A stretch of DNA of 35,942 bases. Origin: Comamonadaceae bacterium. Its GTDB lineage: Bacteria > Pseudomonadota > Gammaproteobacteria > Burkholderiales > Burkholderiaceae_C. Numbering within the stretch: position 1 is the stretch's first letter; every line of letters begins with the position of its first letter. A program made the translations under genes and the position numbers. Of this stretch, positions 1 to 6,794 are shown piece by piece. A model generated the notes under the pieces. That model made no database searches and was not told the DNA's origin. It worked only from the letters and a program-made list of their open reading frames with translations. The stretch is taken from assembly GCA_013297925.1 (NCBI GenBank), contig JAAFJC010000032.1, forward strand, positions 1 to 35,942. The letters run 5' to 3'.

Positions 1-1
1 G

Positions 2-1024
2 CTTTCGTTTTGCGCGGTGAGTGCGGTGCTGGGTGGCAGCGTGTTGCGCGGCGTGGTGGCGCTCTTTATCGGCTTGGCCATGGGCTTGGTCGGCCTCGAT
101 CAAATCTCCGGCCAGCCGCGCTACACGGGCGGCGTGCCCGAGATGCTTGATGGCATCGAGATCGTGCTGGTGGCGGTCGGTTTGTTTGCGATTGGCGAGG
201 CGCTGTATTTGGCGCTGTATCAAGGCAAAGAAGTTGAGTTTCAAAACCCGATGAGCAAAGTGCATATGACGGCGCAGGAGTGGAAACGCTCTTGGCCCGC
301 TTGGCTGCGCGGCACGGCGATTGGTATTCCCTTCGGCACGATCCCCGCAGGCGGCAGCGAGATTCCTACCTTCCTCTCTTATGCAGCAGAGAAAAAACTA
401 TCGAAGAATCCCGAAGAATTTGGCAAAGGTGCGATTGAAGGCGTGGCCGGGCCTGAAGCAGCTAACAACGCCGCAATCACCGCCACTTTGATTCCCCTTC
501 TCACCCTAGGCATCCCCACATCCAACACCACCGCCGTGCTGATGGGCGCGTTTCAAAGCTATGGCATCCAGCCAGGACCCCAACTCTTCACCAGCTCCGC
601 CGCGCTCGTGTGGGCGCTGATTGCATCGCTTTACATCGGCAATGTGATGCTGCTGATTTTGAATCTGCCACTGGTGGGCTTGTGGGTCAAGTTGCTCAAA
701 ATCCCGAAGGCGCATTTGTACGCCGGCATTTTGATCTTCGCCACCGTGGGTGTGTATGGCATGCGCCAAAGCGCGTTTGATCTGGTGCTGCTTTGGGGCA
801 TTGGTTTGCTTGGGCTGTTGATGCGCCGCTTCGATTTCCCCACGGCTCCCGTTGTCATCGGCTTGATTCTGGGGCCTTTGGCGGAAGCTCAGATGCGCAA
901 TGCGCTGTCGATTGGCGAGGGCAAGTGGACGGTGTTTGTCGAGCGGCCGGGATCGCTGTTTTTGCTCTGCGTGATTGTGGCTGTTTTGGTATTGCCACGG
1001 TTGCTGAAGAAAAAACACTCCTAA
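2..1024 (+). CDS. tctA: Tripartite tricarboxylate transporter permease TctA, C-terminal part (5' end outside window)
   Basis: Large membrane permease of the tripartite tricarboxylate transporter (TTT) family, which imports carboxylates captured by a periplasmic TctC (Bug) receptor. About 340 codons are visible and the frame is open to the window edge. TctA proteins are usually about 500 residues, so the N-terminal third is missing. Seen: the conserved block with [30 protein letters not shown] and [17 protein letters not shown], followed by several hydrophobic segments and a short basic tail ending at TAA 1022-1024. The family is clear; the substrate cannot be read from the sequence. It converges on the hydroxyacid dehydrogenase gene with a palindromic repeat in between. 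The TctC gene at 6795 is a possible partner but lies nearly 6 kb away, and a closer tctC/tctB may lie left of the window. Confidence 0.93.
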   Translation, partial: LSFCAVSAVLGGSVLRGVVALFIGLAMGLVGLDQISGQPRYTGGVPEMLDGIEIVLVAVGLFAIGEALYLALYQGKEVEFQNPMSKVHMTAQEWKRSWPAWLRGTAIGIPFGTIPAGGSEIPTFLSYAAEKKLSKNPEEFGKGAIEGVAGPEAANNAAITATLIPLLTLGIPTSNTTAVLMGAFQSYGIQPGPQLFTSSAALVWALIASLYIGNVMLLILNLPLVGLWVKLLKIPKAHLYAGILIFATVGVYGMRQSAFDLVLLWGIGLLGLLMRRFDFPTAPVVIGLILGPLAEAQMRNALSIGEGKWTVFVERPGSLFLLCVIVAVLVLPRLLKKKHS

Positions 1025-1035
1025 GACAAAAACAG

Positions 1036-1161
1036 CCGGACGCAGAGGACGCAAAGGTTGCGCAGAAGACGCAAAAAAAGAAAATTCAAGAAAATGAACT
1101 TGACTTTCTTTTTGTCTCTTTGGTATTACTTCTGCGTAATCTTTGCGTCTTCTGCGTCCGG
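1036..1161. repeat. ERIC-like palindromic repeat, copy 1
   Basis: Near-palindrome of 126 bp bounded by CCGG (1036-1039 and 1158-1161). The left arm reads CCGGACGCAGAGGACGCAAA and the right arm TTTGCGTCTTCTGCGTCCGG. The middle is A/T-rich and runs through 1073-1125. It fills the gap between the convergent ends of tctA and the dehydrogenase gene, where the hairpin could also stop transcription from both sides. The flanks AACAG (left) and TATTGG (right) give the element an orientation, shared with copy 2. Short open frames across it on both strands are translations of the repeat, not genes. Confidence 0.9.
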
Positions 1162-1176
1162 TATTGGTTTTTGTGT

Positions 1177-4100
1177 TCAGCGAAGCTGCCCAGCCAATAG
1201 CCTCGCCACATGAATCGCCTCGCGCCCTGCGCCATCGTGGATTTGGTGGCGGCAGCTGGTGCCATCCGCCACCACAACTGCATTCGGCTGTTTGCGCACT
1301 GCTGGTAGCAAGCTCAGCTCAGCCATTTGCATGCTCACTTCGTAATGGCTCGCCTCATAACCGAAGCTGCCGGCCATGCCGCAGCAGCTGCTTTCGATCA
1401 ACTCGGGTTTGGCATCGGGGATGAGCTTGATCACTTCCATGATCGGGCTCACCGCATCAAAAGCTTTTTGATGGCAATGGCCGTGCAGCAAGATCGGCTG
1501 CTTTGCCGGCGCTAACTTTGCTTTGAGTGCATCTAGCCTCCCCGCCTTGGCTTCTCTTGCTAAAAATTCTTCGAACAGATAAGCATGCTCGCTCACGAGC
1601 TTGGCATCTGCACCTAGGCCCATTACCAAAGCCTCATCGCGTAAGGTGAGCAAGCAGCTAGGCTCCAAACCCACAATGGCGATACCTTTTTGTGCGTAGG
1701 GCAGCAGCTCAGCGATGAGTTCGCGCAGCTTCTCACGAGCTTGATCCACCATACCACCGGCCAAATAAGTGCGCCCGCAGCACAGTGGCTTGTTATCGCC
1801 CGCTCCTTTTTTAGTAGCTACTCCCGCAGTGTATCCGCCGGCGATCAGCACTTTTAAGGCTGAAATAGCGTTCTCAGATTCAAAGAAGCCATTGAAGGTA
1901 TCGACAAACAGCACCACGCCTTTGGCAGATTGCAACACAGCTTCTCGCGATGCAATCTGAGGTGTCGAATTCCAAAAAGTCTTGCGCTGCCATTGCGGCA
2001 AGCTGCGCTTGGCAGACAAGCCGAGTAGCTTCTCGCTCAGCATTGCCAAGCCCGGAATCTTGTCGCGCAGATTCAGCAGCGGTGCGAGCTTCGATGCAAA
2101 GCCTGCGTACTCTGGCAGTTTCGCAATCAGCTTATCTTTGAAGGTGTAACCATGCTTGGCCTTGTAGTGATGAAGAAACTCCACCTTCATCTTGGCCATG
2201 TCCACACCCGTGGGGCAATCGCGTTTGCAGCCTTTGCAGCCGACGCATAAATCCATCGCTTCGTGCACGGCAACGCTTGCTAGGCCTTCATCACCGAGCT
2301 GGCCGCTGAGCGCCAAGCGCAGGGTGTTGGCGCGGCCACGGGTGAGGTGTTGCTCATCGCGGGTGACGCGGTAGCTGGGGCACATCGTGCCGGCATCGAA
2401 CTTGCGGCAATGGCCATTGTTGTTGCACATCTCAGCGGCTTTGGCAAAGCCTTCGGCGGGATCGCCGCCTGTACCGGGCGCGGTGGTCTGCTCCGTCACA
2501 GGATCGTTTTGCACATTCCATGCTGACCAATCGAGCGCAGGCCGGAGTGGGATCACGCGATAAGGCTTATCGCCCTGCGCACCAGAGGAGTAGCGCATGA
2601 ATCGCGAATCGTCCATCTTCGGAATAGGGTGTGCGGGAGTAGCCACCATTCGACCAGGGCAAAGCAGGTTGATCGGATCGAGATGCTGCTTGATGCTGGC
2701 AAAAGCTTGCGTGATCTCAGCGCCGAACTGCCATTCAATCCATTCACCCCGGCACAGCCCATCGCCATGCTCGCCGCTGTATGCGCCTTTGAATTTGCGC
2801 ACCAAGGCGCTGGCCTCATTCGCAATCTCGCGCATTTTTTCTGCGCCACCGTCTTTGCCACTGCGCCGCATATCGAGAATCGGGCGCACATGCAGCGTGC
2901 CCACGCTGGCATGGGCATACCACGTGCCGCGCGAGCCGTGTTTGGCAAACACTTCCGTCAAGCCATCGGTGTATTCCGCCAGATGCTCCAGCGGCACAGC
3001 GCAATCTTCAATAAAGCTCACGGGCTTGCCATCACCCTTCAAGCTCATCATGATGTTGAGCCCGGCTTTACGCACTTCCCAGAGATTTTTCTGCGGCGCG
3101 TCTTCCACCATCTCCACCACCGAGCCGGGCAGGCCAAGATCGCCCATGAGCTCGACGAGTTGCTTGATTTTGGGCAGCAAAACGGCTTTGTTCTCGCCCG
3201 AGAATTCCACCAGAAGAATCGCATCAGGCTGGCCGATGATGGCGGTGCGAATCGTAGGTGCAAAGGCGGGGTTTTGCAGGCTGAGCTCGATCATCGTGCG
3301 ATCCACCAGCTCTACCGCACTCAAACTACCATCTCCACCCAGCTTGACGATATGCTGCGCTGAATCCATCGCTTTATGAAAGCTGGTGAAATTCACCACG
3401 CCCAGCACTTTGGTTTTTGGCAAGGGGGAAAGGCGCAGCTTGAGCGACTGCGTGATGCCCAGCGTGCCTTCGCTGCCGATGAAAAGATGCGCGAGATTCA
3501 CGCTGCCATCTTGCGTGTAAGGCCGCTCATTCTGGTTGTGAAAAATATCCAGGTTGTAGCCTGCCACGCGGCGCATCACCTTCGGCCAGCGCGCTTCGAT
3601 CTCCGGGCGCAGATCGTCGGCCAATTGCTTCACATGATCGCCCATGATGCGCGCCAAGCCGCCGCTGGCCGCATAGTTGCCGGCTTGCAGCGTTTGCCCA
3701 TTCGAGAGCAAGACATCCGCGCCGAGCACGTTGTGCACCATATTGCCATAAGCAATGCTGCGCGAGCCGCAAGAATTGTTGCCAGCCATGCCGCCGAGCG
3801 TGGCTTGGGCGCTGGTGGATACATCCACTGGATACCACAGGCCATGCGGTTTGAGTTGCGCGTTGAGGTGATCTAACACGATGCCAGGCTCGACCGTCAC
3901 TTCGCGTTGCTCAACGTCGAGCGAGAGCACGCGGCGCATGTGTTTGCTGTGATCGATGATCAAGCCCGCGCCCACGGTTTGCCCGCATTGGCTCGTGCCG
4001 CCACCGCGCGCCACGATGGGCACATGCAGATCGCGGCAAATATCTACGGCCAGCGCCACGTCTTGCGCAGTCTTGGGCACGAATGCGCCCACGGGCATCA

Positions 4101-4287
4101 CTTGGTAAATAGACGCATCGGTGGAATAGCGGCCTTTGTCTGCCGCAGAAAACAAGACTTCGCCCTGCGTCTCTTGCGCCAAACGTTGCGCCAGTTTGCC
4201 GGCCACTTCGTTACTGATGCCTGAGACTTGCTCGTAGCTCGATGCAACGACTTCTTGGGTGATTTTGAGAGGCAAAGGAGCGTTCAT
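1177..4287 (-). CDS. FAD-binding and Fe-S D-2-hydroxyacid dehydrogenase (YdiJ-type, 1036 aa)
   Basis: Predicted flavoprotein that oxidises a D-2-hydroxyacid (lactate, glycolate or 2-hydroxyglutarate class) and passes electrons through its own Fe-S clusters to the respiratory chain. Domains in order: PCMH-type FAD domain with ARGGGTSQCGQ near residues 93-103 and GSEGTLG at 271-277; FAD-oxidase C domain with GEHGDGL at 505-511; ferredoxin-like region with C621, C627, C636 and CVGCKGCKRDCP at 681-692; and a CCG-type module with CCG at 836-838, HGHCHQKA at 935-942 and CCG at 968-970. The length fits the fused YdiJ/D-2-hydroxyglutarate-dehydrogenase-like group (about 1000 aa). The ATG at 4285-4287 overlaps the stop of the GntR gene as ATGA, so both are probably co-translated. 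The substrate is an inference; the neighbouring glyoxylate aminotransferase suggests glycolate or a related acid. Confidence 0.9.
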   Translation of the reverse strand: MNAPLPLKITQEVVASSYEQVSGISNEVAGKLAQRLAQETQGEVLFSAADKGRYSTDASIYQVMPVGAFVPKTAQDVALAVDICRDLHVPIVARGGGTSQCGQTVGAGLIIDHSKHMRRVLSLDVEQREVTVEPGIVLDHLNAQLKPHGLWYPVDVSTSAQATLGGMAGNNSCGSRSIAYGNMVHNVLGADVLLSNGQTLQAGNYAASGGLARIMGDHVKQLADDLRPEIEARWPKVMRRVAGYNLDIFHNQNERPYTQDGSVNLAHLFIGSEGTLGITQSLKLRLSPLPKTKVLGVVNFTSFHKAMDSAQHIVKLGGDGSLSAVELVDRTMIELSLQNPAFAPTIRTAIIGQPDAILLVEFSGENKAVLLPKIKQLVELMGDLGLPGSVVEMVEDAPQKNLWEVRKAGLNIMMSLKGDGKPVSFIEDCAVPLEHLAEYTDGLTEVFAKHGSRGTWYAHASVGTLHVRPILDMRRSGKDGGAEKMREIANEASALVRKFKGAYSGEHGDGLCRGEWIEWQFGAEITQAFASIKQHLDPINLLCPGRMVATPAHPIPKMDDSRFMRYSSGAQGDKPYRVIPLRPALDWSAWNVQNDPVTEQTTAPGTGGDPAEGFAKAAEMCNNNGHCRKFDAGTMCPSYRVTRDEQHLTRGRANTLRLALSGQLGDEGLASVAVHEAMDLCVGCKGCKRDCPTGVDMAKMKVEFLHHYKAKHGYTFKDKLIAKLPEYAGFASKLAPLLNLRDKIPGLAMLSEKLLGLSAKRSLPQWQRKTFWNSTPQIASREAVLQSAKGVVLFVDTFNGFFESENAISALKVLIAGGYTAGVATKKGAGDNKPLCCGRTYLAGGMVDQAREKLRELIAELLPYAQKGIAIVGLEPSCLLTLRDEALVMGLGADAKLVSEHAYLFEEFLAREAKAGRLDALKAKLAPAKQPILLHGHCHQKAFDAVSPIMEVIKLIPDAKPELIESSCCGMAGSFGYEASHYEVSMQMAELSLLPAVRKQPNAVVVADGTSCRHQIHDGAGREAIHVARLLAGQLR

Positions 4288-4973
4288 GCGGAGAGATTCT
4301 GTGAAGACGATGGATGGCGAATCTGCTCCATCACCACATCGCGTTTGTTGTTCAGGTGTTGCACAAGAATCGCACGCAGCGCCGCGCCATCGCGCGCGCT
4401 AAGCGCTTCAATCATTTGCTCATGCTCCTTGACTGCGCGCTTCCATTTGGCTTCGTCTTGATTGGAGCGAAAGCGCAAAGCTTGCAAGCGGGCGTTGACT
4501 TGGGTATAGGTACTGAGCAAAACCGGATTTTTGGCAGCGCTGTTGATCGCTTTGTGGATTTGCGAATTGAGCCGGTAATACGCCGAGAGATCACTTCGTG
4601 TGTGTGCAGCCAGCATCTCGTAATGCAGGGCTTTGATCTCGGCGAGCTCGCTATCTGTGATGCGCTTGGCCGCGAGCTCACCCGACATGCCTTCGAGCTC
4701 AGCCATCACTTCAAAGGTATTGAGCACATCCTGTTCACTCAAGCTCACAGCCACCGCGCCGCGATTGGGCAGCAACTCCACCAAACCTTCTGCGGCCAGC
4801 ATTTTGATGGCCTCGCGTAAAGGCGTGCGCGAGACATCTAAGCGCTCGGAGAGCTCACGCTCATTGAGCTTGACACCCGGCGCAATCGCGCCTTCGACCA
4901 AGAGCTCGCGCAATCGGTCTGCCACACGCTCATGCAGTGCAGTTCGGGGGATGGTGATGATTTCTGCGGTCAT
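4284..4973 (-). CDS. GntR-family transcriptional regulator, FCD subfamily
   Basis: Ligand-responsive repressor of the FadR/VanR branch. Seen: an N-terminal winged helix at residues 10-75 (LNERELSERLDVSRTPLREA is typical) and an all-helical FCD domain at about 80-215. The FCD domain has metal-site candidates N136/H140, H184 and H206, as expected for members that bind a carboxylate through a metal ion. The gene precedes the dehydrogenase with a 4-bp ATGA overlap and is divergent from the aminotransferase, so it most likely controls both in response to a hydroxyacid or glyoxylate-related acid. No Shine-Dalgarno sequence is visible before the ATG (4971-4973). The predicted minus-strand promoter would start the transcript at or very near this ATG, so a leaderless mRNA is possible. 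Confidence 0.93.
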   Translation of the reverse strand: MTAEIITIPRTALHERVADRLRELLVEGAIAPGVKLNERELSERLDVSRTPLREAIKMLAAEGLVELLPNRGAVAVSLSEQDVLNTFEVMAELEGMSGELAAKRITDSELAEIKALHYEMLAAHTRSDLSAYYRLNSQIHKAINSAAKNPVLLSTYTQVNARLQALRFRSNQDEAKWKRAVKEHEQMIEALSARDGAALRAILVQHLNNKRDVVMEQIRHPSSSQNLSA

Positions 4974-4977
4974 TAAA

Positions 4978-4995
4978 GTATTTTGTATGCAAAAA
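4978..4995. promoter_or_regulatory. Predicted GntR operator O1 inside the gntR promoter
   Basis: The 18-bp sequence GTATTTTGTATGCAAAAA contains the dyad TTTTG-TATG-CAAAA (4981-4994). The same 18-mer recurs with one mismatch at 5404-5421 in the divergent promoter. Here it covers the predicted minus-strand -10 (CAAAAT, 4985 to 4980), which lies 17 bp from a perfect TTGACA on the minus strand (5008 to 5003). Bound repressor would block transcription of gntR and the dehydrogenase gene. The role is inferred from the duplication and placement. Confidence 0.6.
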
Positions 4996-5002
4996 GCGCT
5001 CT

Positions 5003-5008
5003 TGTCAA
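5003..5008 (-). promoter_or_regulatory. -35 element of the gntR-dehydrogenase promoter
   Basis: Perfect TTGACA on the minus strand. The best matching -10 candidates are CAAAAT at 17 bp spacing (4980-4985) and TACAAA at 15 bp. Operator O1 lies across the spacer and -10. The transcript would begin close to the gntR start codon at 4973. Confidence 0.5.
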
Positions 5009-5044
5009 ACTAAGATGCGTCTAGTTTGTCTCGTTTTGGCGGCA

Positions 5045-5168
5045 CGACAGAACACCCGGGGCGAATGGCTCCATGTCCTCCGGTGGCGTTTTGAATTTGC
5101 CCCTCTCCGGTTTGATGGTTTCGCCACCTCCCCCTTTACTTGCGCCATCCGCCCCGGGCGTTCTGCCG
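5045..5168. repeat. Structured hairpin element, copy 1
   Basis: Outer stem: 5045-5069 pairs with 5144-5168 (25 bp, 22 matches; the three mismatches are A/C on the plus strand and therefore G/U wobbles on the minus strand). Internal loop: TGTCCTCC at 5074-5081 opposite TCCCCCTTTA at 5129-5138. Inner stem: GGTGGCG at 5082-5088 with CGCCACC at 5122-5128, closing a 33-nt loop. The same internal-loop bases and layout occur in copy 2 (inverted) and copy 3, with different stem sequences. On the minus strand the loop reads TAAAGGGGGA then GGAGGACA. I do not recognise the family. It could be a structured RNA, a protein-binding DNA hairpin, or a small mobile palindrome. Confidence 0.75.
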
Positions 5169-5227
5169 CGCTTTTTGCTAGCTGAAAATTTGAATCTCAG
5201 AGGCACATACCTTCACTTGTCGCCCAT

Positions 5228-5356
5228 GCCCATCAGATGTGACTGCCCGGCTGGCGTAAGTAAAGGGGGAGGCGGCGCAGTAGCTTTGCCAAAACCCAAA
5301 AATCTCAATCGCCGCCGGAGGACATGGAGCCAGCCGGGCAGTCACACCTGATGGGC
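5228..5356. repeat. Structured hairpin element, copy 2 (opposite orientation to copy 1)
   Basis: Outer stem: 5228-5254 pairs with 5330-5356 (27 bp, one mismatch) and is unrelated in sequence to the copy 1 stem. Internal loop: TAAAGGGGGA at 5261-5270 opposite GGAGGACA at 5317-5324, the exact reverse complement of the copy 1 loop. Inner stem: GGCGGCG at 5271-5277 with CGCCGCC at 5310-5316. Relative to copy 1, one inner-stem base pair has changed on both sides (A-T to G-C type), a compensatory change. Copy 2 ends 38 bp before the TTGACA of the aminotransferase promoter; copy 1 begins 36 bp from the opposing TTGACA, so the layout is almost symmetric. Confidence 0.75.
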
Positions 5357-5394
5357 TACCTACCAAAAAGCCAACACGGCGGCAAAAAAATAGA

Positions 5395-5422
5395 TTGACA
5401 AATGTATTTTGTATGTAAAAAT
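5395..5422 (+). promoter_or_regulatory. Promoter and operator O2 for the aminotransferase gene
   Basis: Perfect -35 TTGACA at 5395-5400 and a weak -10 AAAAAT at 5417-5422 (16 bp spacing). The operator-like 18-mer GTATTTTGTATGTAAAAA (5404-5421) occupies the spacer and -10, as expected for a repressor site. It matches O1 at 17 of 18 positions. The start codon follows at 5452, giving a leader of about 20 nt. Confidence 0.55.
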
Positions 5423-5451
5423 AGCACGACTCGATCCTAGAAAGCCATCCC

Positions 5452-6702
5452 ATGCTGAACCTCGATTTCCACCCCACTGGCCGCCATTTTCTGCAAATCC
5501 CCGGCCCCTCACCTGTGCCGGATCGCATCTTGCGAGCCATGAGCTACCCCACGATTGATCATCGCGGCCCGGAGTTTGGCGCGTTGGGCTTGCAAGTTTT
5601 GGCCAAGATCCAGCAAATTTTTCAAACCAAACATCCGGTGGTGATCTACCCCGCTTCAGGCACGGGCGCTTGGGAAGCGGCGCTCTCCAATATTTGCAGC
5701 CCCGGCGATCATGTGCTGATGTATGAGAGCGGGCATTTCGCTTGGCTCTGGCAAAAGCTCGCGACGCGCTTGCAGCTCAATGCCGAGGTCATCGCCCTAC
5801 CCGGCACAGATGCAAGCTCTGGCCTGCCCAACAGCTGGCGCAAAGGCGTACAGGCCGACATGATCGAGGCACGCTTAAAGGCCGACACAGCCCACACCAT
5901 CAAAGCCGTTTGCGTGGTACACAACGAAACCTCCACCGGCGTGACGAGCAATATCGCCGCTGTGCGCAAAGCCATCGACGCGGCTGGCCACCCCGCGCTC
6001 TTGGTGGTGGACACGATCAGCGGCCTGGCCAGCGCCGAATACAAGCACGATACTTGGGGCGTGGATGTGACGGTGAGCGGCAGCCAAAAAGGTCTGATGC
6101 TGCCGCCTGGCATCAGTTTCAATGCGATTTCGCCGAAAGCTCTGGAGATCAGCAAGACGGCCAAGCTGCCTAAATCTTTCTGGGCGTGGGACGAAATCGT
6201 GGAGATGAACAAAACCGGCTACTGGCCTTACACGCCGAACACCAATTTGCTCTACGGCTTGAACGAAGCTTGCGACATGCTGCTCAACCCGCAACACGGC
6301 GGCCTGTCGATGGTGTTTGCGCGGCATCAGCGCTGGGGTGAAGGCGTGCGCGCGGCGGTCAAAGCTTGGGGCTTGGAGATTCAGTGCGCAGATGCTTCCG
6401 TCTATTCCCCCGTGCTCACCGGCGTGATCACCCCGCAGGGCGTGGATGCCGATGCGGTGCGCAAGACGATTTATGAGCGCTTTGATTGCTCGCTGGGCAC
6501 TGGTTTGGGCAAGATCAAAGGCCGCATGTTCCGCATTGGGCATTTGGGTGATTGCAACGATCTCACGCTGATCGCCGCGCTGGGCGGCTGCGAGATGGGC
6601 ATGAAGCTCTCGGGCATCAAACTCGCAGGTAGCGGTGTGCAAGCGGCGATGGATTATTTTGCGGGGCATGCTGCGCCGAAAGAACTGGCCAAGGCAGCAT
6701 GA
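5452..6702 (+). CDS. Class V aminotransferase, serine--glyoxylate aminotransferase type
   Basis: PLP enzyme of the alanine/serine-glyoxylate aminotransferase group, which transfers an amino group to glyoxylate to give glycine, usually from serine or alanine. Seen: the N-terminal signature HFLQIPGPSPVPDRILRAM with TIDHRGPEF; the substrate/PLP segment YPASGTGAWEAA; VVDTISGLAS; and the Schiff-base lysine K213 in SGSQKGLMLPPG. The length of 416 aa fits the serine-glyoxylate class. It reads divergently from gntR, whose predicted operator lies in its promoter, and is followed 92 bp later by a TctC receptor. Together with the hydroxyacid dehydrogenase this suggests uptake and oxidation of a hydroxyacid to a 2-oxoacid (perhaps glyoxylate) and its transamination. 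A role on other 2-oxoacids or as a phosphonate transaminase cannot be excluded. Confidence 0.88.
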   Translation: MLNLDFHPTGRHFLQIPGPSPVPDRILRAMSYPTIDHRGPEFGALGLQVLAKIQQIFQTKHPVVIYPASGTGAWEAALSNICSPGDHVLMYESGHFAWLWQKLATRLQLNAEVIALPGTDASSGLPNSWRKGVQADMIEARLKADTAHTIKAVCVVHNETSTGVTSNIAAVRKAIDAAGHPALLVVDTISGLASAEYKHDTWGVDVTVSGSQKGLMLPPGISFNAISPKALEISKTAKLPKSFWAWDEIVEMNKTGYWPYTPNTNLLYGLNEACDMLLNPQHGGLSMVFARHQRWGEGVRAAVKAWGLEIQCADASVYSPVLTGVITPQGVDADAVRKTIYERFDCSLGTGLGKIKGRMFRIGHLGDCNDLTLIAALGGCEMGMKLSGIKLAGSGVQAAMDYFAGHAAPKELAKAA

Positions 6703-6782
6703 GTTTAATCACTATCAAATAAATAGCATTCCGCGCAGATTCTATGCCGGCGATCAAGCACTTTTCCTCATAAGTTATTGCT

Positions 6783-6788
6783 AGGAGA
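6783..6788 (+). promoter_or_regulatory. Ribosome binding site of tctC
   Basis: AGGAGA ends six bases before the ATG at 6795. It is a strong Shine-Dalgarno sequence and fixes the start. The preceding 80 bp hold no clear promoter, so read-through from the aminotransferase gene is likely. Confidence 0.7.
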
Positions 6789-6794
6789 CACATC

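Noticed and set aside
506-1054. Long minus-strand open frames opposite tctA and many other genes
   Set aside because: They mirror strongly supported coding sequences, have unnatural residue composition (His/Gln/Arg-rich) and no domain features.
1086-1283. Short open frames across the palindromic repeats (Arg/Thr/Gln-rich translations such as TRKTQRLRR)
   Set aside because: They are translations of the ERIC-like repeat arms, recur in every copy on both strands and have no ribosome binding sites.
2597-3379. 260- and 244-codon plus-strand frames inside the dehydrogenase gene
   Set aside because: The opposite strand encodes continuous, motif-rich FAD/Fe-S protein; the shadow frames show no recognisable domain.
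5045-5356. Integron attC site or REP/RAYT sequence as explanation of the hairpin element
   Set aside because: No RYYYAAC/GTTRRRY boxes and no GTAG-type REP heads are present, and no transposase or integrase gene is near.
5021-5540. Small open frames in the gntR-aminotransferase intergenic region
   Set aside because: They follow the inverted repeats of the hairpin elements and have no support as proteins.
6712-6726. Small A/T dyad CTATCAAATAAATAG between the aminotransferase and tctC genes
   Set aside because: Only four paired bases on each side; too short to call a terminator or operator.
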